Notes: generated from the sequence alone by a model not told the origin. A stretch of DNA of 64,000 bases from DASPRM01 sp035319065 (GCA_035319065.1 DATHDM010000316.1:1-64000), one strand, 5' to 3'; counted from the stretch's first letter, positions 35,964-43,920 are shown. Translations and numbers: made by a program.

Positions 35964-36025
35964 TTCGCAAGGCACCTGCGGGAGACGCATCTTGGGCTTT
36001 CGCCGCGTCGGGATGAGAGCTCCGA

Positions 36026-36799
36026 TCATCCTACCAATACCGCGCCGCCGTTCACGTTAAAGATTTCGCCGGTGATGAATCCTGCGTGATCGGTGCACAG
36101 GAACAGGATGGGAGCGGCTACTTCCTCCGGAGTGCCGGCCCGGCCCAGCGGGATAGTAACGAGCACGCGTTGCCTGGTGGCTGGATCTTCCAGCGCCGGT
36201 GCGGCCATCTCCGTCGCCACCCATCCCGGCGCCACGCAATTGACGTAAATGCGGTCGCGCGCCAGCTCGGTGGAGAGCCCTTTGACCATGCTGATCACCG
36301 CGCCTTTGCTGGCGGCGTAGTCGCAGTGAAACGCCTCTCCCCGCTGGCCGGCGGTCGAGCTGATGATTACGATATGCCCGCCGCCCTGCTTCTTCATCTG
36401 CGCAACCGCGTACTTGACCAGGCCGAAAACGCTGTCGAGATTGACCGCCAGCGTCCGCCTCCACTGCTCGTCCGTCATGCGGTCGACGGCTGCATCCTCA
36501 GGAGGCCAGATGCCGTGGTTGGCGATCAGGATGTCGAGCCGTCCAAAGCGCTTGACCGCCGCTTCTACCAGCCGGCGCGCAGCCTCCGGGCTGTCGAGAT
36601 CGCTCTGGAAGGCGGCGCAGCGGCTCTCGCCGCAGCGCGCCGCAAGGGCCTCTGCCTGTTGTCTGGCCTTCCGATAGCTGAAGGCGACGCTTGCGCCGGC
36701 GGCCACAAAGAGGCTCACTGCAGCCGCCCCAATACCGCGCGAGCCTCCGCTGATCAACGCGACGCGCCCGGCAACCGACATGGCAACTCCATTCGACAT
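36026..36799 (-). CDS. Short-chain dehydrogenase/reductase, FabG-like
   Basis: A 257-residue classical SDR. The NAD(P)-binding GGSRGIG is at residues 18-24, the catalytic set is Ser147/148, Tyr161 and Lys165 (YAASK), and the C-terminal 'PLGRAGTPEEVAAPILFLCTD' and 'TGEIFNVNGG' parts are close to 3-oxoacyl-ACP reductases. A Met at residue 7 is an alternative start. Without fatty-acid genes around it, a role in another carbonyl reduction is equally possible. The stop overlaps a candidate ATG of the LolA-like gene. Confidence 0.9.
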   Translation of the reverse strand: MSNGVAMSVAGRVALISGGSRGIGAAAVSLFVAAGASVAFSYRKARQQAEALAARCGESRCAAFQSDLDSPEAARRLVEAAVKRFGRLDILIANHGIWPPEDAAVDRMTDEQWRRTLAVNLDSVFGLVKYAVAQMKKQGGGHIVIISSTAGQRGEAFHCDYAASKGAVISMVKGLSTELARDRIYVNCVAPGWVATEMAAPALEDPATRQRVLVTIPLGRAGTPEEVAAPILFLCTDHAGFITGEIFNVNGGAVLVG

Positions 36800-36907
36800 A
36801 CGCCGATGAAGTTACCAGAAGCCACATGGCGAAGTCAGCAAGGGCGATGCGGGCTGTGCTCCCCGCGATCGATCCCTCGCGGGCGCAGCTCGCGAAGGAG
36901 GCAGCGT

Positions 36908-37087
36908 CTACGCCGACTTCTTCTTCCGCGGCTTATACGCCTTTTCCACTTCCTGAATGTCTTCCTCTACCGCTTCAGGATCGGGCATCTCGTACTCTGG
37001 ATCGTAGCGGCTCTTCTCGCCCGCCGGCCGGTCGTGAAAGCCCTGGCCGTGCTCGTTCCTGGGAACTTCCTCTTTCTTGCGAGCCAT
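36908..37087 (-). CDS. 59-residue charged protein, unknown
   Basis: ATG at 37087 has GGAGG five bases upstream. The 59-residue product is highly charged: a basic N-terminus (MARKKEEVPRNEHGQGF), an acidic centre with 'MPDPEAVEEDIQEVEKAY' and a basic tail KPRKKKSA. No signal peptide, helix bundle or metal site. I do not recognise a family. It is on the same strand as the fabG-like gene but 109 bases upstream of it. Confidence 0.62.
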   Translation of the reverse strand: MARKKEEVPRNEHGQGFHDRPAGEKSRYDPEYEMPDPEAVEEDIQEVEKAYKPRKKKSA

Positions 37088-37136
37088 GATTCCTCCAGTG
37101 GGGTATGGATGGGTGTGTCTAGGCGATAGATGCCGT

Positions 37137-37925
37137 CTAGCGGGGCAGCGTCTCAAAATCCGGAGCCGGGGTGCGGGGCTGTTCGTGGCGGCGCCGCGCC
37201 GCTTCGACAAACGCGCGAAAGATCGCCTGAGAAGCGGGATCCACCTCGAATCCTCGTTCCGGGTGCCACTGCACTCCGAGCACGAAGTGATCGGAAGAAC
37301 TTCCCTCGACGGCTTCGATGATGCCGTCCTCCGGGCAACGCGCGACCACGCGCAGGCCGTCGCCGGCCGAGGCCACCGACTGGTGATGGCTCGAGTTCAC
37401 CCAGCCGCAAGGCCTCCCCCGGTCGGCGGGCCAAATCGGTTCCAGCACCCGCGCCAGCGTCGAGCCCGGCTCGATTTCGACGGTGTGCGCGCGCGGCACC
37501 TTTCGCCCCGCCTCGTGGTTGATCTGGGTGCGAACCTCAGAGGGAATGTCCTGAAACAGGGTCCCCGTGCGCCACACGTTGAGTGCCTGCACCCCATAGC
37601 AGATCCCCAGGATGGGCTTCCGCATGTTGTGTGCGTCCTGCAGCAGCAGTTCGTCCACATTGTCACGGCCGGGGTCGGCGGGGTTGGTTTCCTTACGTTT
37701 TGTGGCCCCGTACTTTTCCGGGGAAAGATCGGCGGGGCTGCCGGGCAGCAGAACCGCATCGCAGGTGGTCACCAGGCGGGCGATCTCGGCGTTCGGCCGG
37801 TCCAAGGGAATCATGACTGCCTCACCCCCTGCGGCCTCTACCGCTTGCATGTATTGCGGCAGGGAGCGCTGGTTGTAGTCCGGCTTCTGCGAGTGGGGCA
37901 ACGGTACGGCAATGCGCGGGCGCAT
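37137..37925 (-). CDS. Peptidase C26 / gamma-glutamyl-GABA hydrolase-like protein
   Basis: A 262-residue class I glutamine-amidotransferase-like hydrolase. The nucleophile is Cys109 in 'ILGICYGVQALNV'; 'VNSSHHQSV' and the catalytic His-Glu in 'GVQWHPER' complete the triad. 'VLLPGSPADLSPEKYG' fits the PuuD/C26 subgroup, which hydrolyses gamma-glutamyl bonds such as gamma-glutamyl-GABA. No other putrescine-degradation genes are nearby, so the substrate is uncertain. Ten bases separate it from the upstream plsC-like gene, which suggests one transcript. Confidence 0.88.
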   Translation of the reverse strand: MRPRIAVPLPHSQKPDYNQRSLPQYMQAVEAAGGEAVMIPLDRPNAEIARLVTTCDAVLLPGSPADLSPEKYGATKRKETNPADPGRDNVDELLLQDAHNMRKPILGICYGVQALNVWRTGTLFQDIPSEVRTQINHEAGRKVPRAHTVEIEPGSTLARVLEPIWPADRGRPCGWVNSSHHQSVASAGDGLRVVARCPEDGIIEAVEGSSSDHFVLGVQWHPERGFEVDPASQAIFRAFVEAARRRHEQPRTPAPDFETLPR

Positions 37926-37934
37926 GGGTTAAGT

Positions 37935-38768
37935 TTAGCGCGGCTCCTGCCGGCGCGCAGTCTCGACTTCCGCCGGCGCTGCCGCGGGTCGAGGAGCAGC
38001 AGCAGGCCTCGGGTCAGGCGCCGAGGCCCGGGCATAGTACATGTCCTCGATCACCGCCTGCACGCGCTGAGAGAGCACATCCATGTCTCGCGTGGCGTAT
38101 CCGGCGGTTGAGATCGGCTTACCCACGATCAGCTCAATCGGGTGCGGACGGATGTGATAGGTGTTCGGCCGAAGACACGCGTTCGTCCCTACAATTGCCA
38201 GGGGCACCACCGGAACGCCCGCCTTGATAGCGACGTAGAATGCTCCGCTCAGGAACGGCCTGACCTGGCCTGTCCCCGATCGCCCGCCTTCCGGGAAGAC
38301 GACCAGCGGCATTCCCTTGTGGACGGTTTCCGAAGCACGATTCAGCGCGCGCAGGCTGGAGCGCGCATCGCTCTGGTCCACGGCAATCTGTCCCGACCGC
38401 CGCAAGTGCCAACCCATGAAGGGATAGCGAAACAACTCCTCCTTGGCGATGATCCGGAACGGCATGGGCATGTTCGCGTACAGTAGCGGAATGTCCAGCG
38501 CGGAGATGTGGTTCGCCGCATAAACCGCGGGCTGCTCAGGCTGGAGGTTCTCAAGGCCCAACACTCGAACCGGGGACAAGGTGGTTTTCAGGATCAGCCA
38601 CGACCACAAGCGCGCAAACTGATGCTGCACGCGGCCCTGCCGGTCAAACAGGGAACTGATCAGCGACAGACTCCCCAGGACGACAGTGTAAGAGTAAATC
38701 AGCGGGTCAAGGATGAAGATCGAACGGACCCAGCTCAGAGCATCCTGGATTTTGGGAGATTGGCTCAC
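37935..38768 (-). CDS. 1-acyl-sn-glycerol-3-phosphate acyltransferase (PlsC family)
   Basis: A 277-residue membrane-associated acyltransferase that makes phosphatidic acid from lysophosphatidic acid. The catalytic HX4D is His87-Asp92 (NHISALD), and 'FPEGGRSGTG' provides the glycerolphosphate-binding motif. A hydrophobic N-terminal segment (about 15-40) likely embeds it in the inner membrane, and the last 35 residues are Pro/Ala/Arg-rich and dispensable-looking. It is upstream of the C26 hydrolase on the same strand. Confidence 0.9.
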   Translation of the reverse strand: MSQSPKIQDALSWVRSIFILDPLIYSYTVVLGSLSLISSLFDRQGRVQHQFARLWSWLILKTTLSPVRVLGLENLQPEQPAVYAANHISALDIPLLYANMPMPFRIIAKEELFRYPFMGWHLRRSGQIAVDQSDARSSLRALNRASETVHKGMPLVVFPEGGRSGTGQVRPFLSGAFYVAIKAGVPVVPLAIVGTNACLRPNTYHIRPHPIELIVGKPISTAGYATRDMDVLSQRVQAVIEDMYYARASAPDPRPAAAPRPAAAPAEVETARRQEPR

Positions 38769-38817
38769 CTACGGATGGAACAGGGTAGCACGTTCCTCGA
38801 GGCCCGCGGCCCCTCCG

Positions 38818-39189
38818 TCAGACCTGCTCCAGCACTTCCAGCGTCCTCTCATTGCGGACGTTCCCGGTATTGAGCGTGCTCTTGGGCTCGAGGAGCACAA
38901 GGTGCACCTCCTCATCCGCGATAGGCAAGTGCTCCATTCCGCGGGGCACGATGACAAACTCGCCGGGATGGAGCGCCAACTCCCGCTCCACGCCCTGCTC
39001 GCGGAATTTCATGCGCAGCGTTCCTTTCACGATTAGAAAAAGCTCATCCTCCTCGTCATGATGGTGCCACACGAATTCACCCTTTACCTTGACCAGCTTG
39101 ACGTAGGAGTCGTTCACTTCACCGGCAATTTTGGGACTGTAGTAATCCTGGAAGCGGGAGAACTTTTCGGCAAGGTTCACTTTGTGCAT
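38818..39189 (-). CDS. Cupin-domain protein
   Basis: A 123-residue single-domain cupin. Motif 1 'EFVWHHHDEEDELFLIVKG' supplies metal-binding His and Glu residues, and motif 2 'HPGEFVIVPRGMEHLPIADEE' supplies the last His. The gene starts MHKVNLAEKFSRF at 39189 with a GGGGG-type SD. Such small cupins may be dioxygenases, isomerases or mannose-6-phosphate-isomerase-like binders; nothing in the context narrows this. Confidence 0.88.
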   Translation of the reverse strand: MHKVNLAEKFSRFQDYYSPKIAGEVNDSYVKLVKVKGEFVWHHHDEEDELFLIVKGTLRMKFREQGVERELALHPGEFVIVPRGMEHLPIADEEVHLVLLEPKSTLNTGNVRNERTLEVLEQV

Positions 39190-39379
39190 GGCATCCCCCC
39201 TGGATTCAGATGTGCCGACCAAGTCCCACGACTCAGATTCCTGGCCCCGAGCAGCAGGTGTTCGAATTCCCCCTGATGAATCAGCTTGGCCGGCCGTTGA
39301 CGGGCCCTCCACAGGATCAGCGTGGGTCGAGTAGTGATGGATGCGGTTCCAACGCCTATGCAATGTTCTCTGTAACGCC

Positions 39380-39434
39380 AAAAGCCGAAATCATATCCGC
39401 CGCGCGGGCTCGCACGCGGCGGATATGCTTCGGC
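39380..39434 (-). terminator. Long-stem terminator of the first eight-Cys gene
   Basis: CATATCCGCCGCG (39392-39404) pairs perfectly with CGCGGCGGATATG (39415-39427). Outside a small bulge, GCCGAA (39384-39389) pairs with TTCGGC (39429-39434), so the stem has about 19 pairs. On the minus strand TTTTGG follows. It is 120 bases past the stop at 39554. Confidence 0.65.
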
Positions 39435-39477
39435 CCCTTCTAACCTTGCTACTGCCTGGTACGTTTCGCCTTATTCT

Positions 39478-39517
39478 CGTGCAAGACCATCCGTCACGAA
39501 ACGAATGGTCCTGCACG
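39478..39517. repeat. Imperfect inverted repeat
   Basis: CGTGCA-a-GACCAT (39478-39490) pairs with ATGGTC-c-TGCACG (39505-39517), and the inner CGT/ACG extends the stem to about 15 bp with two mismatches. No T-run on either side, so it is not an ordinary terminator. Confidence 0.6.
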
Positions 39518-39553
39518 GGGGAGAGCTAACGCAGCGTTGATCCGGCTACCCGA

Positions 39554-40159
39554 CTAGTTCGCTTGCTCGGGGCAGGAGCAAACGCCCTTGCCGCTGCCCA
39601 GGTACTGCACGAACGCGCAGGCCTGGCCCAGGAAGGAGAGCTCGTCCTGCTGCAACAACGCAGGCTCGAATTCGGCTTCCGTGGTGGAGAAGTACTCGCC
39701 ACCGGGGCTCTGCAGGTGAGTTCCCCACGCGCGCAGCGTGGTGGTGGGAACCGGGCTGGTGGGATCGCAGTTCGCCTGGTTGTCGGAGACGATCTTGATC
39801 ACGCCCGTACTGGGAGCCGGCCAGCCGGTCAGCGGGTTGCCGTTCAGGTCATAGTTGACGGAGAACGTCAGCAGCCCGTTGGCCGTGATGTTGCATGAGC
39901 AGCACTCGCTCATTTCCTGGTTGGCGTCGAACACGTAGATGTCAGCGCACACCGAACCTTCATGCGCAGACAGCGGCGTTCCCTGCTCTCCAGGATTGAT
40001 GATGCGAACGGCTGTATCGGGATACCCCGGCGCCTTCGTGTCAGAGGCGGTTGAGAAATAGTTTACCCAGTACACTTCGCTGATCCCCTGCGCCGGAGCA
40101 AACGACGCGCAGACAACCAGGAACAGTACCAGAACAGCAACGGAAAGGGTCTTACACAT
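39554..40159 (-). CDS. Secreted eight-cysteine protein, paralogue A
   Basis: A 201-residue exported protein: signal peptide to about residue 24 (ends PAQG), then a mature domain that begins 'ISEVYWVNYFS', carries 'AVRIINPGEQGTPL', and has eight cysteines (VCAD, ECCSC, NCDP, ACAF and VCSC). The spacing is kept in the neighbour at 40439. CxxC-like pairs near the C-terminus suggest disulfides or a metal site. No known family. AAGGAGG upstream fixes the ATG at 40159. Function unknown. Confidence 0.72.
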   Translation of the reverse strand: MCKTLSVAVLVLFLVVCASFAPAQGISEVYWVNYFSTASDTKAPGYPDTAVRIINPGEQGTPLSAHEGSVCADIYVFDANQEMSECCSCNITANGLLTFSVNYDLNGNPLTGWPAPSTGVIKIVSDNQANCDPTSPVPTTTLRAWGTHLQSPGGEYFSTTEAEFEPALLQQDELSFLGQACAFVQYLGSGKGVCSCPEQAN

Positions 40160-40239
40160 ACGGAATCCTCCTTGATATGTTCCGGCCATGCGGTGGCGGA
40201 AATCGCTCGGGCAGAATGCACCGGCCCGAGCTGCATTCA

Positions 40240-40274
40240 CAATTCCCCAAATGGGGGAGCCGACTGGGGTAGAC
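40240..40274. promoter_or_regulatory. Conserved 35-base element upstream of paralogue A
   Basis: Aligns without gaps with 41126-41160 (25 of 35 identical) and holds the inverted repeat TCCC-CAAAT-GGGG. It lies 81 bases upstream of the start codon at 40159; see findings. Operator or 5'-leader element, unassigned. Confidence 0.5.
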
Positions 40275-40374
40275 ACGACGCCTAACCCAAACGGTGAGTT
40301 ACTACTTACGGCGCTGGGCAACCGGGGCAGTGTGCGCTGACGACTCGATGTGGCTGGGGGCTGCCGGGAAGGCA

Positions 40375-40410
40375 TACAAAACAGAAGACCACCCGCATTG
40401 GGGTGGTCTT
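40375..40410 (-). terminator. Terminator of the second eight-Cys gene
   Basis: A perfect 10-bp stem, AAGACCACCC (40385-40394) with GGGTGGTCTT (40401-40410), six-base loop. On the minus strand it is followed by CTGTTTTGTATG. It lies about 29 bases past the stop at 40439. Confidence 0.8.
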
Positions 40411-40438
40411 GAACACTGGGACCCGCCGTGGGCTTAAC

Positions 40439-41041
40439 CTAGTTGCTTTCGATGCTGCACTCGCAGACGCCCTTCCCGCTGCCCAGGAACTGCACAAACG
40501 AGCATGCGGTGCCCAGGAACGAGAGCTCGTCCTGCTGGAGCAACGCCCCCTGAAATTCCGTTTCGGTGGTTACTATGACCCCGCCCGGAAGCTGCAGGTG
40601 TGTCGCCCAGGCGCGCAGATCCGGGGTAGGAACGGGAGAGGTGGGATCGCAGTTGGCGCGATTGTCCGACACGATCTTGATAACGCCGTTGGTCGGGGCC
40701 GGAAATCCGGTCAGGGGATTGCCGTTCAGGTCATAGTTGAGCGACAGGATCAGCAGGCCATTGGCGGTAATCGGACACGCGCAGCACTCGCTCATCTCCT
40801 GATTGTCGTCGAACACATAGATGTCGGCGCAGACCGTGCCCTGCTTGGAACTGATCGGCGTGCCCTGCTCTCCGGGATTGATGATGCGCACTGCCTGGTC
40901 AATCTCGGCCGTACCAGCGCGCCCCGGGGTATTGGAGAAGTAGTTCACCTGGTAGACGTCACTGAGTCCCTGCGCCGCAACCATCGACGATAGGGCGATC
41001 AGGATGAAGGCCAGAGCGGTAGCGAACCAAGCTTTCTTCAT
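40439..41041 (-). CDS. Secreted eight-cysteine protein, paralogue B
   Basis: A 200-residue exported protein, clearly paralogous to the gene at 39554: it shares 'AVRIINPGEQGTP', 'NPLTG.PAP..GVIKIVSDN', 'ANCDPTSPVPT', 'LQQDELSFLG', 'LGSGKGVC', and all eight mature cysteines. Signal peptide to about residue 23 (ends VAAQ). CAAGGAGGAC precedes the ATG at 41041. Together the pair forms a tandem duplication with individual terminators and a shared upstream element. No function can be given. Confidence 0.72.
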   Translation of the reverse strand: MKKAWFATALAFILIALSSMVAAQGLSDVYQVNYFSNTPGRAGTAEIDQAVRIINPGEQGTPISSKQGTVCADIYVFDDNQEMSECCACPITANGLLILSLNYDLNGNPLTGFPAPTNGVIKIVSDNRANCDPTSPVPTPDLRAWATHLQLPGGVIVTTETEFQGALLQQDELSFLGTACSFVQFLGSGKGVCECSIESN

Positions 41042-41368
41042 TCAGGGTCCTCCTTGACGTTTCCCCGCGGGATGATGCCGGGAAAAACTTTGGCCAGATA
41101 GTCTGCCCAGCCTGTGCTGCGTGCGCAATAGCCCAAGTGGCTGAGCCGTTTGACCTAGACGGAAGGATTAGACGGCGGGGACTGCCCGCTCGCACATGCC
41201 TCGGTGACCCTCATTACTGCGCCCCACCCAGCCCTGTGTCAGCTTTTCACACCGAGATCTGAAGAACTCACACGGCTTCCGGAGAGACGCAAGACGCCCC
41301 GGAGCGAGACTCACGGCTTTGGGGTCCGGCCAGCCGGAAGCCAGGTCACTTCATCACGCGGAGGATTC
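41042..41368. other. Divergent intergenic region between paralogue B and asnA
   Basis: 327 bases without a gene. It contains the conserved element at 41126-41160 and the SD of both flanking genes. No clear promoter hexamers for asnA were found. Confidence 0.5.
41126..41160. promoter_or_regulatory. Conserved 35-base element upstream of paralogue B
   Basis: Counterpart of 40240-40274, 85 bases upstream of the ATG at 41041. Its inverted repeat reads AGCC-CAAGT-GGCT, so two of the four pairs differ from the partner but remain paired. Confidence 0.5.
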
Positions 41369-42553
41369 ATGACCACCAGCACCCTGGAAAAGCATAAGAA
41401 GCCCGCCCACAAGAAGCCCAGCGAACTGGACAAGAGGGCCGACCTTGCGGGGCCGGGAATCGGTAGCTACAGCGAGATCGAACGCATTCTCCCCAGCGAT
41501 TACCGGTCGCTGCTCACCCCCCGAGAGACGCAAAAAGCCATCTTTGCGGTCAAACAGTATGTCGAGGAGAACCTTTGCCGGGAACTGAACCTCATGATGG
41601 TGACCGTGCCGCTCATCGTCGACGTGGAGAGCGGTGTCAACGACATGTTGGACCGCGATGGCTCGCGTACGCCCATCCAGTTCCACATCTCCAACGACCG
41701 TAATCAGAATCCCATCGACGCCCAGGTAGTGCAGGCAGCCACCAAGTGGAAGAGAACCGCGTTGCGCCAATTTGGGTGCCAGCTCGGAGAAGGTATCTGC
41801 ACTGACATGCGCGCGGTTCGCAAGGATTACTTTCTCGATCACGATCACAGCGCCTACGTCGATCAGTGGGACTGGGAGCGCGTCATCACCGCGGAGGAGC
41901 GCAACGTCTCCTTCCTGAAAATGGTCGTCAACCGCATCTGGAAGGTGCTGGTGGGCGCCGAGCGCTACGCGCTCGAGATGTTCCCCCAGTTGAACGACCC
42001 GCGCTATCCCCGTCTGCCGGAAGAGATCACGTTTCTGCACGCGGAAGAGATTCTCGACATGTACCCCGACCTGCCGCGGAAGCAGCGCGAGACCCGAGTG
42101 CTGCAGAAGTATCCCGCCATCTTCATCGTGGGCATCGGCTGGCCGCTCAAGGACGGCTATCCTCACGAGATGCGCGCCGCCGATTACGACGACTGGATCA
42201 CCGATACCAGCGGAGAAACCGGGAAGCCCACACACGGGCTCAACGGCGACATCCTGGTATGGAATCCGGTAACCAAGCGCCGGCACGAACTCACTTCCAT
42301 GGGAATCCGGGTGAATCCGGAGACCCTGCAAAAACAACTGCAGGTGGCAGGGCAAGTGGAGTTCCTGAAATTCCCGTACCACCAGGGAATTCTGAACAAT
42401 GGAATCCCGCTCTCGATCGGGGGAGGCATCGGCCAATCCAGGACCCTGATGCTGCTGCTGCGTAAGGCGCATCTCGGCGAGGTCAGCGTCACCGTCTGGC
42501 CACGCATCCTGAAAAGCATCTGCGCTCGGAAGAACATCTTCGTGCTGGAATAA
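41369..42553 (+). CDS. asnA: Aspartate-ammonia ligase (asparagine synthetase A)
   Basis: Makes asparagine from aspartate, ammonia and ATP; a class II aminoacyl-tRNA-synthetase-like fold. The 394-residue protein contains 'TPIQFHISNDRNQNPIDAQVVQAATKWKR', 'GEGICTDMRAVRKD', 'VDQWDWERV' and 'SIGGGIGQSRTLMLLL' with 'VTVWP' near the end, as in E. coli AsnA. It exceeds the usual 330 residues by a Lys-rich N-terminal extension of about 30 residues and an insertion between the two halves. GGAGG five bases before the ATG at 41369 decides the start. Confidence 0.93.
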   Translation: MTTSTLEKHKKPAHKKPSELDKRADLAGPGIGSYSEIERILPSDYRSLLTPRETQKAIFAVKQYVEENLCRELNLMMVTVPLIVDVESGVNDMLDRDGSRTPIQFHISNDRNQNPIDAQVVQAATKWKRTALRQFGCQLGEGICTDMRAVRKDYFLDHDHSAYVDQWDWERVITAEERNVSFLKMVVNRIWKVLVGAERYALEMFPQLNDPRYPRLPEEITFLHAEEILDMYPDLPRKQRETRVLQKYPAIFIVGIGWPLKDGYPHEMRAADYDDWITDTSGETGKPTHGLNGDILVWNPVTKRRHELTSMGIRVNPETLQKQLQVAGQVEFLKFPYHQGILNNGIPLSIGGGIGQSRTLMLLLRKAHLGEVSVTVWPRILKSICARKNIFVLE

Positions 42554-42723
42554 CCAGGTTCCGCTTGAAGGGGCGCAATGCGAGCTGCGCCCCCAGCGCG
42601 TTTGTCACTGAGACTCATCCCGGACGGCCGTCCGGACCGCGGTTCAGCGGACGTCCTGCCGTCCGTTCAGCCGATTCCTATTCCCCTGTCCGCTGTCCAC
42701 TTACTCTCGAGTATCATCGCCAA

Positions 42724-43575
42724 GTGGCGCTGCTTGAGATTCGCAACCTGGTGAAAGTCTTCCCCACGGGGACCTCTCCCTTTGGCGGCGCGCGAGGAGA
42801 GGTTCGCGCCGTGGACGACGTTTCCCTCGATATTCATGCCGGCGAAACCGTGGGGCTAGTGGGGGAGTCAGGCTCCGGCAAGAGCACCCTCGGACGGCTG
42901 GCGCTGCGCCTGATCGAGCCCACCTCAGGCAGCGTGCAGTTTGACGGGCTCAACGTTCTCGCTGCCGGCAGCACCGCCATGCGTCGCCTGCGCCGCGAAA
43001 TGCAGATCATCTTCCAGGACCCCTTCGGATCGCTCGATCCCCGCATGACCGTGGACCAGATCATCACCGAACCCCTCCGCACCCATGGCGACGATGGCCA
43101 GGACCGCGGCACCGACGCCCGACCTGGACACTGGACCGGGTCCGAACGACGCAGCTCGCGCTACCGCCAGCAGGCTGCGCAACTCATGCGCGCCGTAGGC
43201 CTGGAAGAATCGGCGCTGCGGCGCTATTCCCACGAATTCAGCGGCGGCCAACGGCAGCGCATCGGCATTGCTCGCGCCCTGGCGCTGCGTCCGCGCTTCA
43301 TCGTCGCCGACGAGCCGGTTTCGGCGCTGGATGTCAGCGTGGGCGCACAGATTGTCAATCTCATGGCCCGCCTGCAACGCGAATATGGGCTGACTTATCT
43401 GTTCATCTCGCATTCCATGCCCATTGTGCGCTATCTGGCCACGCGCATCGCCGTTATGTATCGGGGCAAGATCGTGGAAGTGGGAGAAACCGACCACCTC
43501 ATGCATACTCCCGAAAATCCCTACACGAAGTCGCTGCTGGCGGCGACCCCGGAGATTCCCATCGCCAACCCCTGA
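42724..43575 (+). CDS. Oligopeptide/dipeptide-type ABC transporter ATP-binding protein (OppF/DppF family)
   Basis: A 283-residue ABC ATPase. Walker A 'GESGSGKST', signature 'FSGGQRQRI', Walker B 'FIVADEPVSALD' and the C-terminal 'HTPENPYTKSLLAA' identify the OppD/F branch. A roughly 20-residue hydrophilic insertion (around residues 120-145, 'DDGQDRGTDARPGHW') interrupts the helical domain. It starts from GTG without an SD; a TATCAT box seven bases upstream suggests a leaderless message. No permease or binding protein lies next to it. Confidence 0.88.
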   Translation: MALLEIRNLVKVFPTGTSPFGGARGEVRAVDDVSLDIHAGETVGLVGESGSGKSTLGRLALRLIEPTSGSVQFDGLNVLAAGSTAMRRLRREMQIIFQDPFGSLDPRMTVDQIITEPLRTHGDDGQDRGTDARPGHWTGSERRSSRYRQQAAQLMRAVGLEESALRRYSHEFSGGQRQRIGIARALALRPRFIVADEPVSALDVSVGAQIVNLMARLQREYGLTYLFISHSMPIVRYLATRIAVMYRGKIVEVGETDHLMHTPENPYTKSLLAATPEIPIANP

Positions 43576-43650
43576 CGAGCTTCACTCAGCGCTATCCCAG
43601 GTCCCCGCAACGCGTCTTGGTTGATGAGAGATCCCAGGCGAGATCCCGCC

Positions 43651-43920
43651 TCAATGCACCGTGCCGGTGTGCGGAACCGCAGGCGGCGCCGCCTCCCCCG
43701 CAAGCTGCTCCTTCAGCAGGTTGAACGCCCGCAGAAAATTCACCGTTCTTCCGGCCGGGCCATCGAAGGTAAGTTTGCATTCCACAAAGCTGGTGTTGCG
43801 CCAGGCAAAGTCGCCTCCAGTGTAGATCAGCTCGCAGCGCGTAAACTGGCAGCTAAGGAAGAACTTGTTATCGATGTGAATGAGGGTGCCGCTTTCACTG
43901 CGATTCTGGATGGTTTCCAT
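43651..43920 (-). CDS. Small protein of unknown function
   Basis: An 89-residue protein from METIQNRSESGTLIHID, with GAGAGG three to eight bases before the ATG at 43920. Central strands 'FFLSCQFTRCELIYTGGDFAWRNTSFVECKLTFDG' carry three cysteines and look like part of a right-handed beta-helix (pentapeptide-repeat-like) layout. No signal peptide. No family recognised. It converges with the ABC ATPase gene. Confidence 0.6.
   Translation of the reverse strand: METIQNRSESGTLIHIDNKFFLSCQFTRCELIYTGGDFAWRNTSFVECKLTFDGPAGRTVNFLRAFNLLKEQLAGEAAPPAVPHTGTVH

Larger units (their letters stand above)
39190..39553. other. Intergenic region with two long inverted repeats
   Basis: 364 bases without a supported gene. 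It holds two prominent inverted repeats, 39384-39434 and 39478-39517, both downstream of the leftward eight-Cys gene. The first serves as a terminator; the second is described in the findings. Confidence 0.55.

Noticed and set aside
39341..39529. A 62-codon plus-strand frame over the inverted repeats at 39.4 kb
   Set aside because: It is formed by the hairpin sequences, has no SD and no similarity.
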